DNA from: Parapristionchus giblindavisi
Lineage: Eukaryota > Nematoda > Chromadorea > Rhabditida > Diplogasteridae
DNA: 64,000 nt
Reading direction: 5' to 3'
NCBI GenBank assembly: GCA_943737045.1
Contig: CALSFV010000087.1
Location: 124,001-188,000 of the forward strand
In this document: piece after piece, positions 12,240-23,400 of the stretch
Numbering within the stretch: position 1 is the stretch's first letter
Layout: each line of letters opens with the position of its first letter
Notes under the pieces: model-generated
What the model saw: only the letters and a program-made list of their open reading frames with translations
Told to the model about the DNA's origin: nothing
Databases searched by the model: none
Program-made: the position numbers and the translations under genes

Positions 12240-12471
12240 TATTCACGAACTACAATATTCAGGCGACATGACACTATGAATAACAAACGCTTGAATAAAT
12301 AAATCACTTTTATGGTAAGAACGATTTTTAAAGATACGGTTTACCTTTAAAGAATGGAGTAATGTCCTGAAACTACAAATATTAATATCGCACGTGATTT
12401 TAGAGAAAAACAAAGCGTGACTATACATATATAAAAGCTTATGACTTAAGAGTGAACAGTAATCTTCAGTC
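12240..12471 (+). promoter_or_regulatory. Promoter of the Sri-like chemoreceptor
   Basis: TATATAAAAG at 12428-12437 lies about 40 bases before the ATG. The block 12240-12455 is kept in an inverted copy at 9968-10207, which makes the conserved parts (CACGTG near 12393, the TATA-like box, and the TTAAGAGTGAAC block near 12445) candidate regulatory sites. Confidence 0.5.
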
Positions 12472-15400
12472 ATGGACATAATCGAACCACTTAGTGATAA
12501 TGAACGACTTGTCTTTCGTATTATCAAGTACATCCTTAGTGTATTATCAGTGATACTTTCTACTTTATCCATTTGGTTTATTCATGAAAACTCCCGATTA
12601 GCCTCGAAGATCTATCAAGCTTTGCTTACATGGGTCGTGGTAAGACTTTTTTTCGAATTTGTTATGGTACAAGTATTATTCCTTTAATATTGCTGCACAA
12701 CATTAACCCCTATATAAAAGATCGCAAGTAGACCAATTTACCGCGGTAGGTTTTTTGAAATTTGTTCTATCAGGATGTTGTGCCGATTATACCAGATTCC
12801 GGCTACTGGGGTTTTCGGCCACGCCGGATCGAATGGCACTGGTCCCGAGCCGATCCGGAACCGTCTTTTAGGTGAAACGCCGGCTCTCGGGTTTTTTGCA
12901 CATTTTGGCGCAGAACTTGGTGATAAGTATATCAAAAATTAAAAGTTGGTATACTAAAATGACCATAAGACTTGGGGCAATCTAAATCGTATTTTTGCCG
13001 ATTTTTCCCATTCACGGTTTTTCCGGAAATTCAGGTCAAAGTTGGCGGAGAGCAAAAAAAGGCGAAAATCAAAATGCCGAAATATGATAACTCAAAAAAT
13101 CGCCCATAACTTTTTCTGGCTAAGACTTATTTTAAGCAACTTTTTACGGCGCATCTTTTGGCACTAGTGTCGTGTCTTGAAACGGGCTTGGTGATGACGA
13201 AATAAGACTGGGAAGAAATCCGAGAAGTAGGTTTTTCGCGGTTTTCACCTGTTCAACTTAATTTTCGTGTCCCGGCTCCTGAAAGTAAATTGCAGAACTC
13301 GATGAGGCGCAACTTTTAGCTTTTGGACCCAACTCATTCCGAGCAATATTCACGGAGCTGGGCGGTCGCGAAAAATGGTCGATTTTTAACTTTTTCAAAA
13401 AACTCAATTTTCGCATCTTTTTTATTCAACCTAACTATGCTCATGTTGTAGCGCTTGAAAAACTGGTTTAGAAAAACTATGTCTCTTCACCTCCGCACGA
13501 CCTCTTTGTACCGCGAAAAATCGCCGAAAAGGTGCGAAAACACGATTTTGACAGTTTTCGAGGTTAAATTTTTTTTTTAAATTGTTTTAGGCGTTTTGCA
13601 TGGCAAAGAAAGTTGTAGCCCCACCCTTTACGCGTCGATTGGTGTATAATATGACTACATTCAGAAATAAAATGAACCCATGGCGTCGAGGTAAAGAGGT
13701 ACTGCTCTAAAATCACCGAGCGGGTTCGAACCCCGGTTCGATCCAAAACTTTTGCTGATTTTTCCTGACTGAAATAAAGTGTTCTAGGGTAGTTTTTCGT
13801 GTCAAGAATGATGAAACAAGTTATTTTGACTCATTTTGAGCTTGGAAAAAGTATCAATGGGTAAGAAAAAGAGAGAAAAGTGACCAACAGAACAGTTACT
13901 ATGCGGATGGGTGCGCAGCACCCATCCGCGCTAGCGTAATTCTACTGAAATAAAACGCTCAGAAGAAAAACAATTTTCGGCTCTGCCCCTAGCACTGCTA
14001 GTTAACCCCTATATAAAAGATCGCAATTCGACCGATTTACTGGGATAGGTTTTTTGAAATTTCTTTTGTCAAGACGTTGGGTGATTTATGCCAGATTCCG
14101 GCTACTGGGGTTTTCGACCACGCCGGATCGAATGGCACTGGTCCCGAGCCGATCCGGAGCCGTCTTTTAGGTGAAACGCCGGCTCTCGGGTTTTTTGCAC
14201 ATTTTGGCGCTAAACTTGGTGATAAGTATATCAAAAATTAAAAGTTGGTATACTAAAATGACCATAAGACTTGGGGCAATCTAAATCGTATTTTTGCCGA
14301 TTTTTCCTATTCACGGTTTTTCCGGAAATTCAGGTCAAATTTGGCGGAGAGCAAAAAAAGGCGAAAATCAAAATGCCGAAATATGATAACTCAAAAAATC
14401 GCCCATAACTTTTTCTGGCTAAGACTTATTTTAAGCAACTTTTTACGGCGCATCTTTTGGCACTAGTGTCGTGTCTTGAAACGGGCTTGGTGATGACGAA
14501 ATAGGACTGGGAAGAAATCCGAGAAGTAGGTTTTTCGCGGTTTTCACCTGTTCAACTTAATTTTCGTGTCCCGGCTCCTGAAAGTAAATTGCAGAACTCG
14601 ATGAGGCGCAACTTTTTGCTTTTGTACCCAACTCATTTCGTTTAGTATTCACGGAGCTGGGCGGTCGCGAAAAATGGTCGATTTTTAACTTTTTCAAAAA
14701 ACTCAATTTTCGCATCTTTTTTATTCAACCTAACTATGCTCATGTTGTAGCGCTTGAAAAACTGGTTTAGAAAAACTATGTCTCTTCACCTCCGCACGAC
14801 CTCTTTGTACCGCGAAAAATCGCCGAAAAGGTGCGAAAACACGATTTTGACAGTTTTCGAGGTTAAATTTTTTTTTTAAATTGATTTACGCGTTTTATAT
14901 GGCAAAGAAAGTTGTAGCGCGACTCTTTGCGGGTCGATTGGTGTATAATATGACTATATTTAGAAACAAATTGAACCCATGGCGTCGAGGTAAAGAGGTA
15001 CCACTCTAAAACCACCGAGCGGGTTCGAACCCCGGTTCGATCCAAAACTTTTGCTGATTTTTACTGGTCTCGAGAATGTGTCCTAGGGTAGTTTTTTGTG
15101 CTAAGAATGATGAAACAAGTTATTTTGAGTCATTCTGAGCTGGAAAACATGTCATGCATGATTCTTAACTCTTACCTCGCTTCAATTGATATCTGTAGCG
15201 ACATTCATTTAGGTCAACGATGTTTTTCGATAACATTGAGACAAAAATTGATCCTAAGACATCTGGGAAATGTCGGAAAGCTCATGAACGAGTCCACGAA
15301 TGAGTTTCATGTCATATAATATAGAAAATGGGGGGTTGGGGGGGGTGTCCCCCCAAACAATCAAAAGCTCACGACAACTGCTTCCAAGTAATTTTGCCGT

Positions 15401-17361
15401 TCAAAATTCAAAGCAAATAGTTTTGTGTTGTCGTTTTTCATATATTTTTTCGACAAATCGTCTAATAAGTCAGGAAACAAGAGAAAAGTGTCCATACTTG
15501 GCGACTAGAGCATTCTATGCGGAAGGGTGCGCAGCACCCTTCCGCGCTAGCGCAATGCTCCTTCCGTGCTTCAAGTATAATAATGAAACGCTCAGAAGTA
15601 AAACAATTTTCGGCTCTGCCCCTAGCACTGCTAGTAATATGATAAATAGTTGAATAATCCGTGTTAATGTTTCGTGTATCTTATGAATATTGATCAGATT
15701 AACTCGGCTCTCATTGACATTATCGTTCAATTAATACTCGATCCAGTCATAATTCTTCCACTTCCCTGTTTATACTCTGATGATCCCCTCTTAAACTTGG
15801 ATTGGAGTACACATGCTTCATTGGTAAGAGACTCCGTTTTAAAATTGTCAAAAGAATTGACAATGAGAAGAGTACTCTCCTATTAGTTTTGTTTTAATTT
15901 TGGTCAATTTATTTAAAAAAGAGTAGAATAATACATTACAGACACTATGGATATCAGTACTTGCATCCATTGCCACTCCTTATGCACTATGTTTCATGTA
16001 TCGGAATCAGGTTTTTACAGTTTATTTGTTTTACAAAGAATTCGATCAAATAAGTGTCAGATTATTATTCATTGGTAGATGGAAATCAGTGATTTTTTTA
16101 TTATCAAAGAGAAAAGGAGATGTAGACAACACAATAGATACAAATTTGATTGCTAAAATTGTGAAAATCAAATCCCATTGTTGGGAAAGTGCTAAATATT
16201 ACTTGCCCAGTTACCCGCAAACACAATTCTGAACAGTAAAGTTTGAACTCACAACAAAATGAGTTAAATGTGGTAGATTGTATACGCTGTTGTATTTTAA
16301 TATATGTATTACAATCATAGATATGAGTCCGGAACATCATTTTAGGCGGTCCAGCCACCCGGTTCTCCTTTCAAATTTCGAACGAGGAATATTATCGTAT
16401 TTATCACCATTTTAACAATTTATCTATTGTGTCATGGACCATTTCTATATGTTGGTTTATTCTTTCCTTCATATATTCATATATTGCATATTCATATTAT
16501 TATATTATATTCATATATTATTCATATATTACAATTATTATTATAGTTATCTCATTTTTCGAGAGAAGAGACTCGTGATCTCCTCAAGGTTTGTATCAAA
16601 ACGGATTTTAAAATTTGTGCGAAAATTTATAATCTAGTTACAGTCCGCTCGTCTTTCCAATGCATGGAGGCCTGAAAATCTTGACCGTTTTGATTGTTAT
16701 AATGAAGATGGCTTCATAATGTTCAAATGCGTAGTGGCTATTACTGTTGTTATTTCTATTGCTTATTTAATAGTGGTGAGTGTTATAGAGCGTAACCCAA
16801 TATGATGAATCTCTTTCTCAAATGCAAAAAGAAAGTTTAATAACAGATTTGCTGTCATACTTTCTATATACTGAAGTCAAATTCTTCTCTTAGTGTAAAG
16901 AGTATACAATATCATAGGCGAATGATGATATCATTGATCACACAGGTTCATTTTTTTTAAATTGAAAGTCATTATAACCTCTGGCTTTTTTTGCTTTCGT
17001 TAATAAATCACACAAAAAAATTACAGATAATTGTTTTCAAGAAATAAAGATATGTATATTTTATATTATTACAGGCACTAACTCCATTCGTTTTTGTCCT
17101 TATCCCCGTGATTATGATTGTATATCTGGGAGGCGAATACAATTGTAAGTGCCTTTTATATTTGTTCAAAGTAAAAGACATATGAACATTAATGTAGTTG
17201 TTACTCCATTGGCATTATCCATACTCGGACTTCACTCAATTGCTCATGCTATCGTACTTCTACTCAGTACACCGTCTTATCGAAAGAAAATTTCAATTAA
17301 CATCAGAACTGTAAGGAAAAAAAGGAAAAAATACCGTAAAATATTAATTTTTAAAATGTGA
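12472..17361 (+). CDS. 7TM chemoreceptor, Sri-like (Str superfamily)
   Basis: Seven exons: 12472-12639, 15698-15823, 15942-16010, 16346-16450, 16644-16775, 17075-17144 and 17198-17361. Phases agree and give 277 residues. Features follow the nematode class I/H order: TM1 (YILSVLSVILSTLSIWFI); a YQALLTW segment then DIIVQLILDPVIILPLP, the loop and TM of class I; CFMYRNQ, matching the class I CFxxRHQ motif; an ARLSNAWRP-like extracellular segment; LTPFVFVLIPVI in TM6; and a TM7 with LHSIAHAIV ending TPSYRKK. A basic tail completes it. Predicted role: odorant-type GPCR in sensory cilia. It is shorter than usual (about 330), and the exon 4 donor and exon 7 acceptor are less certain. Intron 1 holds about 3 kb of tandem repeats. 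Confidence 0.7.
12703..14001 (+). mobile_element. Helitron-like non-autonomous repeat, copy 1
   Basis: Starts TTAACCCCTATATAAAAG and ends GCACTGCTAG before a T, directly abutting copy 2 head-to-tail. Near the 3' end a 12-bp perfect hairpin (stems 13903-13914 and 13918-13929, loop GCA) is followed at once by GCTAG. A hairpin followed by CTRR is the classical Helitron 3' end. About 70 further bases follow in both copies, so the true terminus could be either point. There are no Rep/helicase sequences. A tRNA-like segment lies at 13679-13745. Open frames inside are antisense noise. Confidence 0.55.
13679..13745 (+). repeat. tRNA-like segment inside the Helitron-like repeat (copy 1)
   Basis: TGGCGTCGAGG fits the pol III A box at 10 of 11 positions, and GGGTTCGAACCCC fits the B box and a T-arm. 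Spacing is close to that of a tRNA, but I could not pair the acceptor or anticodon stems, so it is not a functional tRNA. It could be a SINE-like or captured tRNA fragment. Confidence 0.35.
14002..15634 (+). mobile_element. Helitron-like non-autonomous repeat, copy 2
   Basis: Same order and high similarity to copy 1 for its first 1.1 kb. About 350 bases not found in copy 1 follow (15120-15510), then the same 3' module: hairpin stems 15519-15530 and 15534-15545 with loop GCA, GCTAG, and the terminal GCTCTGCCCCTAGCACTG. The hairpin stem differs from copy 1 by a compensated base pair change (GGAAGGG versus GGATGGG, with the complement changed too), so pairing is preserved. Confidence 0.55.
14979..15044 (+). 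repeat. tRNA-like segment inside the Helitron-like repeat (copy 2)
   Basis: The same A-box and B-box arrangement as in copy 1, with small changes in the would-be anticodon arm (CCACTCTAAAACCACC). It was carried along by the tandem duplication. Confidence 0.35.
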
Positions 17362-18791
17362 TTATATGTTGTAGTCTCTGATCGAGTCGAGAGTGGCGGC
17401 TTATCGATTGTCCCTTCCTTCTTTGTTTTCAAAAGTGAGAGTATACTTATTAACAATAAGATAATGAAAATATAGCGCAATCTCATAACAAATATGATGT
17501 TTAAACCAAATCGGTTAAATGGTTTTGAATCAAGAATCAACTTAAACTGTTGAATGATGGACAAAGAACGAAGAGATATTATGTCTATTAAATATTAGCA
17601 GTACAATAATAATGTGGAATTATAGTAATATTTTATTAAACCAGTATTACAGGCCCTACACGACCCATCAGTCCGTCGATCATCATCTACTAATATGACA
17701 TTACACTGAAGAATATTTGAAACTCTCCGATCTAGCTAGAATCTCTCGTTTTTCTCTGCGAGAATGTCACGAGAGCTGAGAGTTTCAAATTAGACGAGGG
17801 CCTCATTAATATTTTTTTTAAATTACTGCATTTTGCTACGAAAATTTCACATAATTATTTTATTTGCACTCATTCTATTCTCCCATCGTATAAATAGATA
17901 GTTTAATATGTTAATGCTTAGCTTTCTTCTCAAGTTTTTTTTCTATATTTTTTTAATATGCAAGGACTTTCGCATAAATTTATTTGGATGTACATAAAAT
18001 CTTGATAGCTTACAAATTTTACTCTCATTTTACAATGAATGTGTGATCAAAAATATTATTTTTTAATGTTTTGTTAAACATATGTCTTGTCCACAACATT
18101 TTTTAGGTTTGTAAAAGAAAAAATACTCAGAGAAAAAAAATCTTATAAAATGTTCTGTTCTAAGAAATTGACTGGTTACAATTAGAGCAGAGCATCAAAA
18201 CTTGAATTTCTTTCTTTTCAAGAGATTTTTTCGCAGACATTTCTTATAATTAAGAATGAGAAAAGTAAGAAATTATAAAATTATATGTGCATATGATAAA
18301 GATAAATCAAATATGAAATGACATGTATACATGTCACTTTCCTTCACATAATATTCCTAACTTATCAGTTGGTTATATATTTATTAAGTTAAACATGAAG
18401 CTCAAATTAAAAGTTCCCGAATATTTATTTTAAATTCGAGCTGATGAAAAACTCAATTTTGAATGGAAAATGTTGACGCGTTTGTAGTTCCTGTTCGAAA
18501 TATCTTGCGCATTTCATTCTCTAGGCGCGTAAATTGTGCTAATGAAAGTGCGGGTTCAGCGAAAACAACCGATTACTTATTTGTTCACGTGTTTCTTCGT
18601 ATATTTTACTAAGATAATACATGCCTAATTCTGACCGACATCGTTCATTCACTGCAAAATTATTCGTATATTCCATATTTGTCGTAAATCGGTTCATTTT
18701 CCTCTCATTTTCTCCATACCAAGTGATCTGTCTTCGTCACGCGCCCTCGCCACGTCCTGTTTCGGCTAAACAAGAATGAACTGCATTTTCA
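17362..18791. other. Intergenic between the receptor and mask
   Basis: No gene recognised. 17651-17804 is a probable MITE remnant: GGCCCT and AGGGCC near the two ends, and an internal TTGAAACTCTC mirrored by GAGAGTTTCAAA. The stretch 18400-18790 should contain the mask promoter; I see no TATA box there. Confidence 0.4.
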
Positions 18792-18792
18792 G
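18783..18792 (+). promoter_or_regulatory. Possible trans-splice acceptor of mask
   Basis: GCATTTTCAG ends at 18792, 39 bases before the mask ATG. No partner 5' exon is visible. A free-standing consensus acceptor just ahead of the start is the usual sign of spliced-leader addition in nematodes, although an unseen 5' UTR exon would look the same. Confidence 0.45.
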
Positions 18793-18831
18793 GTTATTTA
18801 CACGTAACTATATCGTGTAGTAGATACCTTA

Positions 18832-20457
18832 ATGGCGGAAGACGAACATGTGCAAGGAGGACTTCCCGACGAGGTATGATTTTCGTGGCCTACTTTCGCT
18901 ATTTTCACTCTATTACACTAATTCTTTCAGTATATTTAGTTTGATTTTTTAAAAGTATTATAATAATTGATTGTAGTTGGCCGAACGCCTTGGGCAGGCG
19001 TGCCTCTCTGATGCTAGATCCGCCGTTTCCGCGAGGAAGAAGTCCCTATCCCCTCTGCCCGTAAGAATATCAACTTCCGTTTATCAGTTGCCATAGTTTC
19101 TTTCTTCTTCCGGCCGGTGACATACATATTGTCATATGATACTCATCATACTTCCTAGAATATCAGGCTTATGTCGAATGCAATAGTGTTAATGCGATGA
19201 TATGATACAATGTCAGGGCAACCGTTCCGTTCCCGTCGGTTCTCGGAGCAAACGACATACCGGCCGTGGACGGATCATGAATGAGTTAGCACCCTTTATG
19301 AACCTTCTACCGGCTGAGATTGTCATGGCCGATATGAAGGATCAGGAACGCCTCTATAAGATCCTCATCGAGACTGGAAAGCATGTATGACTCTTACTTA
19401 TTTATATTATTTTATTATCATTGTAACCTTTATTCAAGACGAGTAATTTATCTGTTCCTTTTAATTTTTGGCTCTGATGATTACGGGAATTAAATACTGA
19501 ATTTAAATGATCATATTTTACGATTGTAGGCGTATATGCACCTGCTGAAGTACCTCGCTGCGATGCCGGGACCGTTCGCCCTCGGAGCTACCCTGAACGA
19601 TTTCATTCCGATATCCCCCAATCATCTCAATACTGAGCAGGTATAAATATGGAACATTATCGATTGGTTATGACTCATCGTTTGTTTTATATGGCTTATT
19701 GCGAGCGGGTATGGAACGAATCTTTTACACCTGCCATCACTAATTTGAAGTGATTGTTATATTATATTTATCAATCATATGCGCTAATGAAAACAAATAA
19801 GGGTAAATAGAAATAATACCACCAGATATTATTAAATCGAAGGTTTTTTTAGTATTGACAAGATTTTAAAAATAATGAGTGACGAATATTATAAATATAA
19901 GATAAAATGAATAATAATAATATTAAGATGGTGATGCTATCCCAGTGTTTGGATGAGGCTGTAGATGCACTTCGTGAGATTGGTACATACTCATCATCTT
20001 CCACTGGTGTACCATCAGAGATGAGAGATCTCGTCCCAATGGATAACATCACTGCAGAGATGGCCTCAACCGCCCTTACTCTCATGACCGCATCCGCCTT
20101 TCGGTATGTAGTACTATCACTGTAGTATTTGACAGTTGTCGGTTCTCTAGTCACAGATTATGATATACATGTGTTCAGTCGTCCACCAACACGAACAGTG
20201 GAGGGTATGATGGCCGCGGCTCAGGATAACTCCAACGGGGTCGAATCCGATGTTTGAATCTCTTCTAATTATTATACTTTTTTAGAAGATTCTATGACAT
20301 AAATCCACGTCTACTTTTATTAATTAATGAATTGTCACTGATTGTTTATCAATTACAGGAAGGTCGTGAGGGTACAGAACCTCCGGTGGATGAGTCATGT
20401 GTACCACCCCCTCCCGCATCCGACGATTCCCTTCTCGGACTAGCTTGTTCCACTGGG
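18832..20457 (+). other. mask-1: mask exons 1-7: N-terminal region
   Basis: Exons 18832-18873, 18977-19060, 19217-19384, 19530-19640, 19946-20103, 20179-20251 and 20359-20457. Exon 5 could instead start at 19928, adding six residues in the same frame. The segment CLDEAVDALREIG corresponds to the DEAAAALTRMR region ahead of the repeats in vertebrate proteins. The rest (basic KRHTGRGR, then APFMNLLPAEIV and an acidic Pro-rich stretch) has no named domain. All introns here are short, and I saw nothing in them. Confidence 0.8.
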
Positions 20458-23400
20458 GTACGGTAGATACACCATTATTGCACTACATGTAGACATACAT
20501 CTTTGTGTCTTTTCATTTAATGAGTAATAAATAATGATCATCTTCCAAACCTTTGCAGCTTGTGGATCTGGCTAATCTGATGATGCGTATTCGTAATACG
20601 GGGGAATTCCTTGGAGAGGCCGAAGCCACGCCAATTATGGAGGTATTATGCTTAACATTGGTCTTGTATATTCAAGTTTTGAAACATGAACGTCATTGGA
20701 GTTAATTGTGGATCAAAATATTGATCTTTTTTGGAGAATGTGTTTTTTTGGAGAACTGATAAGGAGTACTTAGTCTTGTTCTGCAAAACCTATTAAAAAG
20801 TATATGGTTGAAAAGACTACTTTGTGGTCTTTTATTTTTTGAATGCTGATTTTCTAACAATTATGTTTATTTTATTGGGTTTTATCGCATACGTCTTCTC
20901 TTATCAGAAAAGGGGAGGGGGTTGGGAGAGGTTGTCTGGAGTGGGTCGGCTAATCGATCAGCAAAGAAGATACAGAATATTGTATATGCTGTGTTTTTGT
21001 CGACTTAATCTAAAGAGTAATCGATATTCAATATAACTAATAAATATAACTTCAGGCCTGTGCTGCTGGTCACTCCCGTATTGTTCGTCAGATGATTGTA
21101 TTCGGCGCTAGTCTGAACTCTCAATCTGTATCTCAGAATACAGCACTTATATATGCATCAGCTGGTGGTCATATTGAGGTGATTGATTGATTATCATGTA
21201 ATAGAAAAAATGAAACTATCGGGTTTAGTTCATATTCTCACTTTCAATCTTCATTTTAACTGTTTTAAAAATAATAGAACTAAGGACATAGTCACATGAC
21301 AATGTGTCTGGTTCAAAAACGTCCCTTGTTCTGTCTTGTCGTTTACAGAATTACTAGGCTATCTAATAATTGTGTGGCATTGCTTCAGCGATTAGAACTA
21401 AAAAATATGACATATCAATTTAATGGATAATAGGAATAAATGGATGATAATAATCTAAATTGTAGTGTGTCCGTATGCTTCTTGAGACGGGTCGAGTTGA
21501 TATGGAAATGAGAAATGAGAATGGACATTGTGCCCTCATGGAGGCTGCTTCTGCTGGTAAGTTGAGGAATATATTTATTTATATCATGTACCTATATATC
21601 AAATGAAAACATCCATATTCATTTAACCATATATTCATTACAAATATTTTTTAAACGCTCGCTCTCGCTGCACTAGCAGATAATGATAGGGAGCTTGTTA
21701 AACGGGAGAATTTAAAAATGTCTTTTTTTTTCAAATTGATTGATAGTGCATTTATGTGAGCTATGATATGTGGAATCGTTTATCAATTGTTTTTGTACTG
21801 TTACATGCTTGGTCTGAAACATGGAAGAAACTGGTTGAAATTTCTTAACAAGTAATCTGGAACAACTTCATTCAATATTAAAATCATTATTCTTTCAAAC
21901 AATTTCTTTGATTGTATGATTAAGTAACGATTGATTGATTGATTGATTGACAGGCCATTTGGACATTGTGAAGCTTCTCGTGAATGCCGGTGCACAATCC
22001 GTACATATGAATGAGAATGTGGAGTTCAAAGTCGGATTGGTAAGCATTTATTTATTTTAAATGGGATGGGGAGAGGGCAAGGCTGTGCGCATGGTTGATT
22101 TTTTTTTTCTGCAAAAAATGAGACAATTTCTTATAATTTTAACGCTCTGAATTCTACAAGAACAAAGTCGTAAAATTATGTTTTCGAATTTCTATAAAAA
22201 TAATTTAACGCCCTCTCCTGGTATACAGTGAATACTCCCTTTGGTCAGATATTGTGAAATGATAATCGCACTTTACTGCAGTATTGTATAGGGGGTAGTG
22301 TAAGGGGATAGGAGAGAAAGAAAAGAGCAGACATAGACGGGTTGGTTGTTGTCTAATAGCATAGGTAGTAAGAGTAGTATGGGTGAGAGAGAGAGGAGAG
22401 AGAGAGAGAGAGAGGTAGGCAGTGTGACTGGTTAGAGTGTGTGATGGAAAACGAACGGAGGAGAAAGAGAGAGGGGGGGAGTAGAGTAAGAGTCAGTTGG
22501 AATGCGAAAAGTGGGGTTGTATGTGGGCTAAACGGAGGAGGAATGGTGATGGGAAGAGGAGAGGGGAAGGGTTGCAGTGACCAAATAAATGGAATAGAGG
22601 GAATGAGAAGATGAATATATTGAAATGTTGTAAAGAGATAGATCAAGTTGGGGTTGGAGGGTTAAAGGTTGAATGTTGATTGATATGAGTTGAATGGAAT
22701 AGTGTGATCTATGATCATGTGATCGGAGAATATGAGTCATTGTTGGAACGAACATGAAGACAAAGAAACTAATTGACGAGTATCAGGATGTTTGATGATT
22801 TGTTGGTTCCGTTTAGTTTGAAATCGTGCAATGGGGTTGAATCAATTGAAAATCGGTAAATTGAGCACCGGGATTCATTGGAAAGATTTGTGTTGATACA
22901 TTTCATAAGCCTTGTAGGAGTCTCCTCTGACACTGGCTGCATACAAGGGCCATACAGAATGTGTGGAGTACCTTCTATCACTCGGAGGAGGATCAAATCG
23001 AGATGAGGAACTACATACTGCACTAATGGAAGCGAGTATGGATGGACATCTTGAGGTATGTCATTCATTCATTTTATTGGAATATGAAACGTATCTCATG
23101 TTATATCTGATGATAATGGTTTTGGACATTCAAGGTTGCTCAACTCCTTCTCGAAGCTGGCGCTCCAGTCAATCTGGCGTCTGATTCGTTCGAATCTCCG
23201 TTGACGCTCGCGGCATGTGGTGGTCATACAGAGCTTGTGAGTTTCTGAGCCTCAACCTCTGAGTTACCGAATTATTGACCTGTAAAATATTAAATTTCAA
23301 AAAGATAAATTTGTGCTGTGTATTCAAGTCTTAAAATGAAGTGTATGTGTGCCTGTCTTACGTTGGCGACATTGCCTCTAACGACACAACCCACCCGATT

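Noticed and set aside
22353..22755. Two minus-strand frames of 97 and 75 codons
   Set aside because: Leu/Ser/Pro and His/Ser low-complexity translation of a GA-rich tract inside a mask intron.
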